NCBI RefSeq assembly: GCF_003076515.1
Contig: NZ_CP022390.1
Location: 1,922,001 to 1,986,000, forward strand
From: Alcaligenes aquatilis
GTDB taxonomy: Bacteria > Pseudomonadota > Gammaproteobacteria > Burkholderiales > Burkholderiaceae_B
Direction of reading: 5' to 3'
DNA: 64,000 nucleotides
In this document: piece after piece, positions 63,901-64,000 of the stretch
Numbering within the stretch: position 1 is the stretch's first letter
Layout of the letters: every line of letters begins with the position of its first letter
The notes under the pieces: model-generated
The model's input: only the letters and a program-made list of their open reading frames with translations
Told to the model about the DNA's origin: nothing
Databases searched by the model: none
Position numbers and translations under genes: made by a program

Positions 63901-64000
63901 GTCTCGGGCATGTTGATTGGCACGGTCTTCACTCTGTTTATCCTGCCGACTTTGTATACCTTGCTGGCGCGTGATCACGCCCATCAAGCAGACACCCCAC
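60940..64000 (+). CDS. RND efflux pump, inner-membrane subunit (MexI-like), cut by window edge
   Basis: 1020 codons present and no stop before base 64000; RND pumps have about 1030 residues, so little is missing. HAE1 family: N-terminal FVRRPVLALVVSALLL, PLPIRQYPLLENSTITITTEYPGAS-like porter start (DKLPIRQYP), the proton-relay helix 4 with LAIGLVVDDAIVVVENVHRH (paired Asp), and C-terminal LTLVGLISKHGILMVEFANE. It exports drugs or redox-cycling molecules using the proton gradient. It is transcribed from the SoxR promoter with the fusion protein; an outer-membrane gene may follow beyond the window. Confidence 0.95.
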   Translation, partial: MNTASRPGFTDLFVRRPVLALVVSALLLMLGLFSLDKLPIRQYPLLENSTITITTEYPGASAQLMQGFVTQPIAQALASVEGVDYLSSHSVQSRSVVTLRMELNRDSTQALTEVMSKVSQVRYRLPEGAYDPVVERSSGDSTAVAYVGFSTTSISIPELNDYLSRVVEPMFSTIDGVAKIQTFGGQKLAMRLWLDSDRMAGYGLTAADIAQAVRANNYQAAPGMVKGQHVLSNIQLNSDLTSVAEFQDLIVREDGTSLVRLRDIGKVELGAAATETSALMDGLPAIHLGLFPTPGGNPLRIVEGIRDRLPAIEATLPPGVEVALAFETARFIQASIDEVLKTLTEAMIIVVLVIYLCLGSFRSVLIPLATIPLSMLGAAALMLAFGFSINLLTLLAMVLAIGLVVDDAIVVVENVHRHIAAGRSPVVAALLGAREVAGPVIAMTLTLAAVYAPIGLMGGLTGALFKEFALTLAGAVLVSGVVALTLSPVMSSLLLPSQQDEGRMAHLAERFFGGLSARYGHLLARSLRHRWITGAMALLVFISLPVLYQMTHSELAPIEDQASVLTAVKAPQNANLAYAERDGKLLDDTYRDVAETESTWLIMGTDGPAASFGGINLKDWSKRERDASAVQGELQGRVSAIPGSSIFAFQLAPLPGSSGGLPVQLVLRSPGDYRTVYDTMEWVKQQARESGLFVVVDSDLDYNKPVSRVEIDRSKVASMGISLRDIADSLAVLVGENYLNRFSLDGRSYDVIPQSQRELRLTAQALTRQFVRSANGELVPLSTMVQIHSEVEPNSLRQFNQQNSATLQAIPAPGVTLGQAVGYLDDIARQLPAGFTHDWQSESRQFTQESQSLVWAFLAALVVIYLVLAAQYESLVDPIIILVTVPLSLCGALLPLAMGFGTLNIYTQIGLLTLVGLISKHGILMVEFANELQFKEGLKKPEAILQAARIRLRPVLMTTGAMVFGLVPLLFASGAGANSRFGLGVVLVSGMLIGTVFTLFILPTLYTLLARDHAHQADTP

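Noticed and set aside
1..64000. CRISPR arrays, tRNA/rRNA genes, insertion sequences or prophage
   Set aside because: No regularly spaced direct repeats with spacers, no CCA-ended cloverleaf found, and no transposase, integrase or phage structural gene among the frames.

Overview
The window reads as chromosome of a betaproteobacterium of the family Alcaligenaceae, most probably Alcaligenes. The reasons are a GC content in the high fifties by eye, a class I polyhydroxybutyrate (PHB) locus, E. coli-like hca/mhp aromatic genes, and above all a gene set (48682-56988) matching what I recall as the dnf or 'Dirammox' cluster of Alcaligenes ammonioxydans. No tRNA, rRNA, CRISPR array, transposase or prophage gene was seen. 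Both window ends cut a gene: gabD at base 1 and an RND pump at base 64000.

Layout. 1-8156: proline and amino-acid catabolism (gabD, putA, a divergent Lrp-type regulator, a cyclodeaminase-family gene with an XRE-cupin regulator and a metabolite:proton symporter). 8412-9812: RNA helicase dbpA. 9828-21592: LysR gene hcaR and a continuous route for 3-phenylpropionate/cinnamate, hcaEFCBD-mhpBCDFE plus transporter mhpT, which joins two operons that are separate in E. coli and lacks mhpA. 21963-24488: a membrane-anchored unknown protein, then an AtzG-like subunit with an amidase. 24489-25188: a gene-free stretch with a hexamer array and a 217-base imperfect palindrome. 25189-29838: a MocR regulator, a divergent MFS transporter, and a lipoprotein plus coiled-coil/degenerate-FKBP pair.

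29955-45518 is a PHB region, nearly all on the minus strand: phaC, a four-gene RbbA-type ABC exporter, phasin, phaB, phaA, a PHA-synthase-like DUF3141 protein with a histone-H1-like tail, and an SDR gene. A TetR gene diverges from phaC. 45724-47164 holds a compact preQ1-I riboswitch candidate in front of yhhQ-queC (queuosine supply).

47320-59065 holds housekeeping glyA and then the most unusual locus: a SerC-like transaminase, a MocR regulator, an SHMT-like protein that has lost the PLP lysine, and an operon of an AurF-type diiron oxygenase, its flavin/2Fe-2S reductase, a class I glutamine amidotransferase and a PdxY-like kinase, followed by a BCCT transporter. A TGGTCTG motif forms a perfect 24-base palindrome at the regulator and recurs before the oxygenase gene, suggesting one regulon. 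By family knowledge and my memory of the Alcaligenes work, this locus oxidises ammonia/hydroxylamine to N2; the roles of the two altered PLP-fold proteins are open.

59062-64000: a SoxR-type regulator, a textbook SoxR box inside a 19-base promoter spacer, a possible small coupled ORF, and a MexHI-like RND pump.
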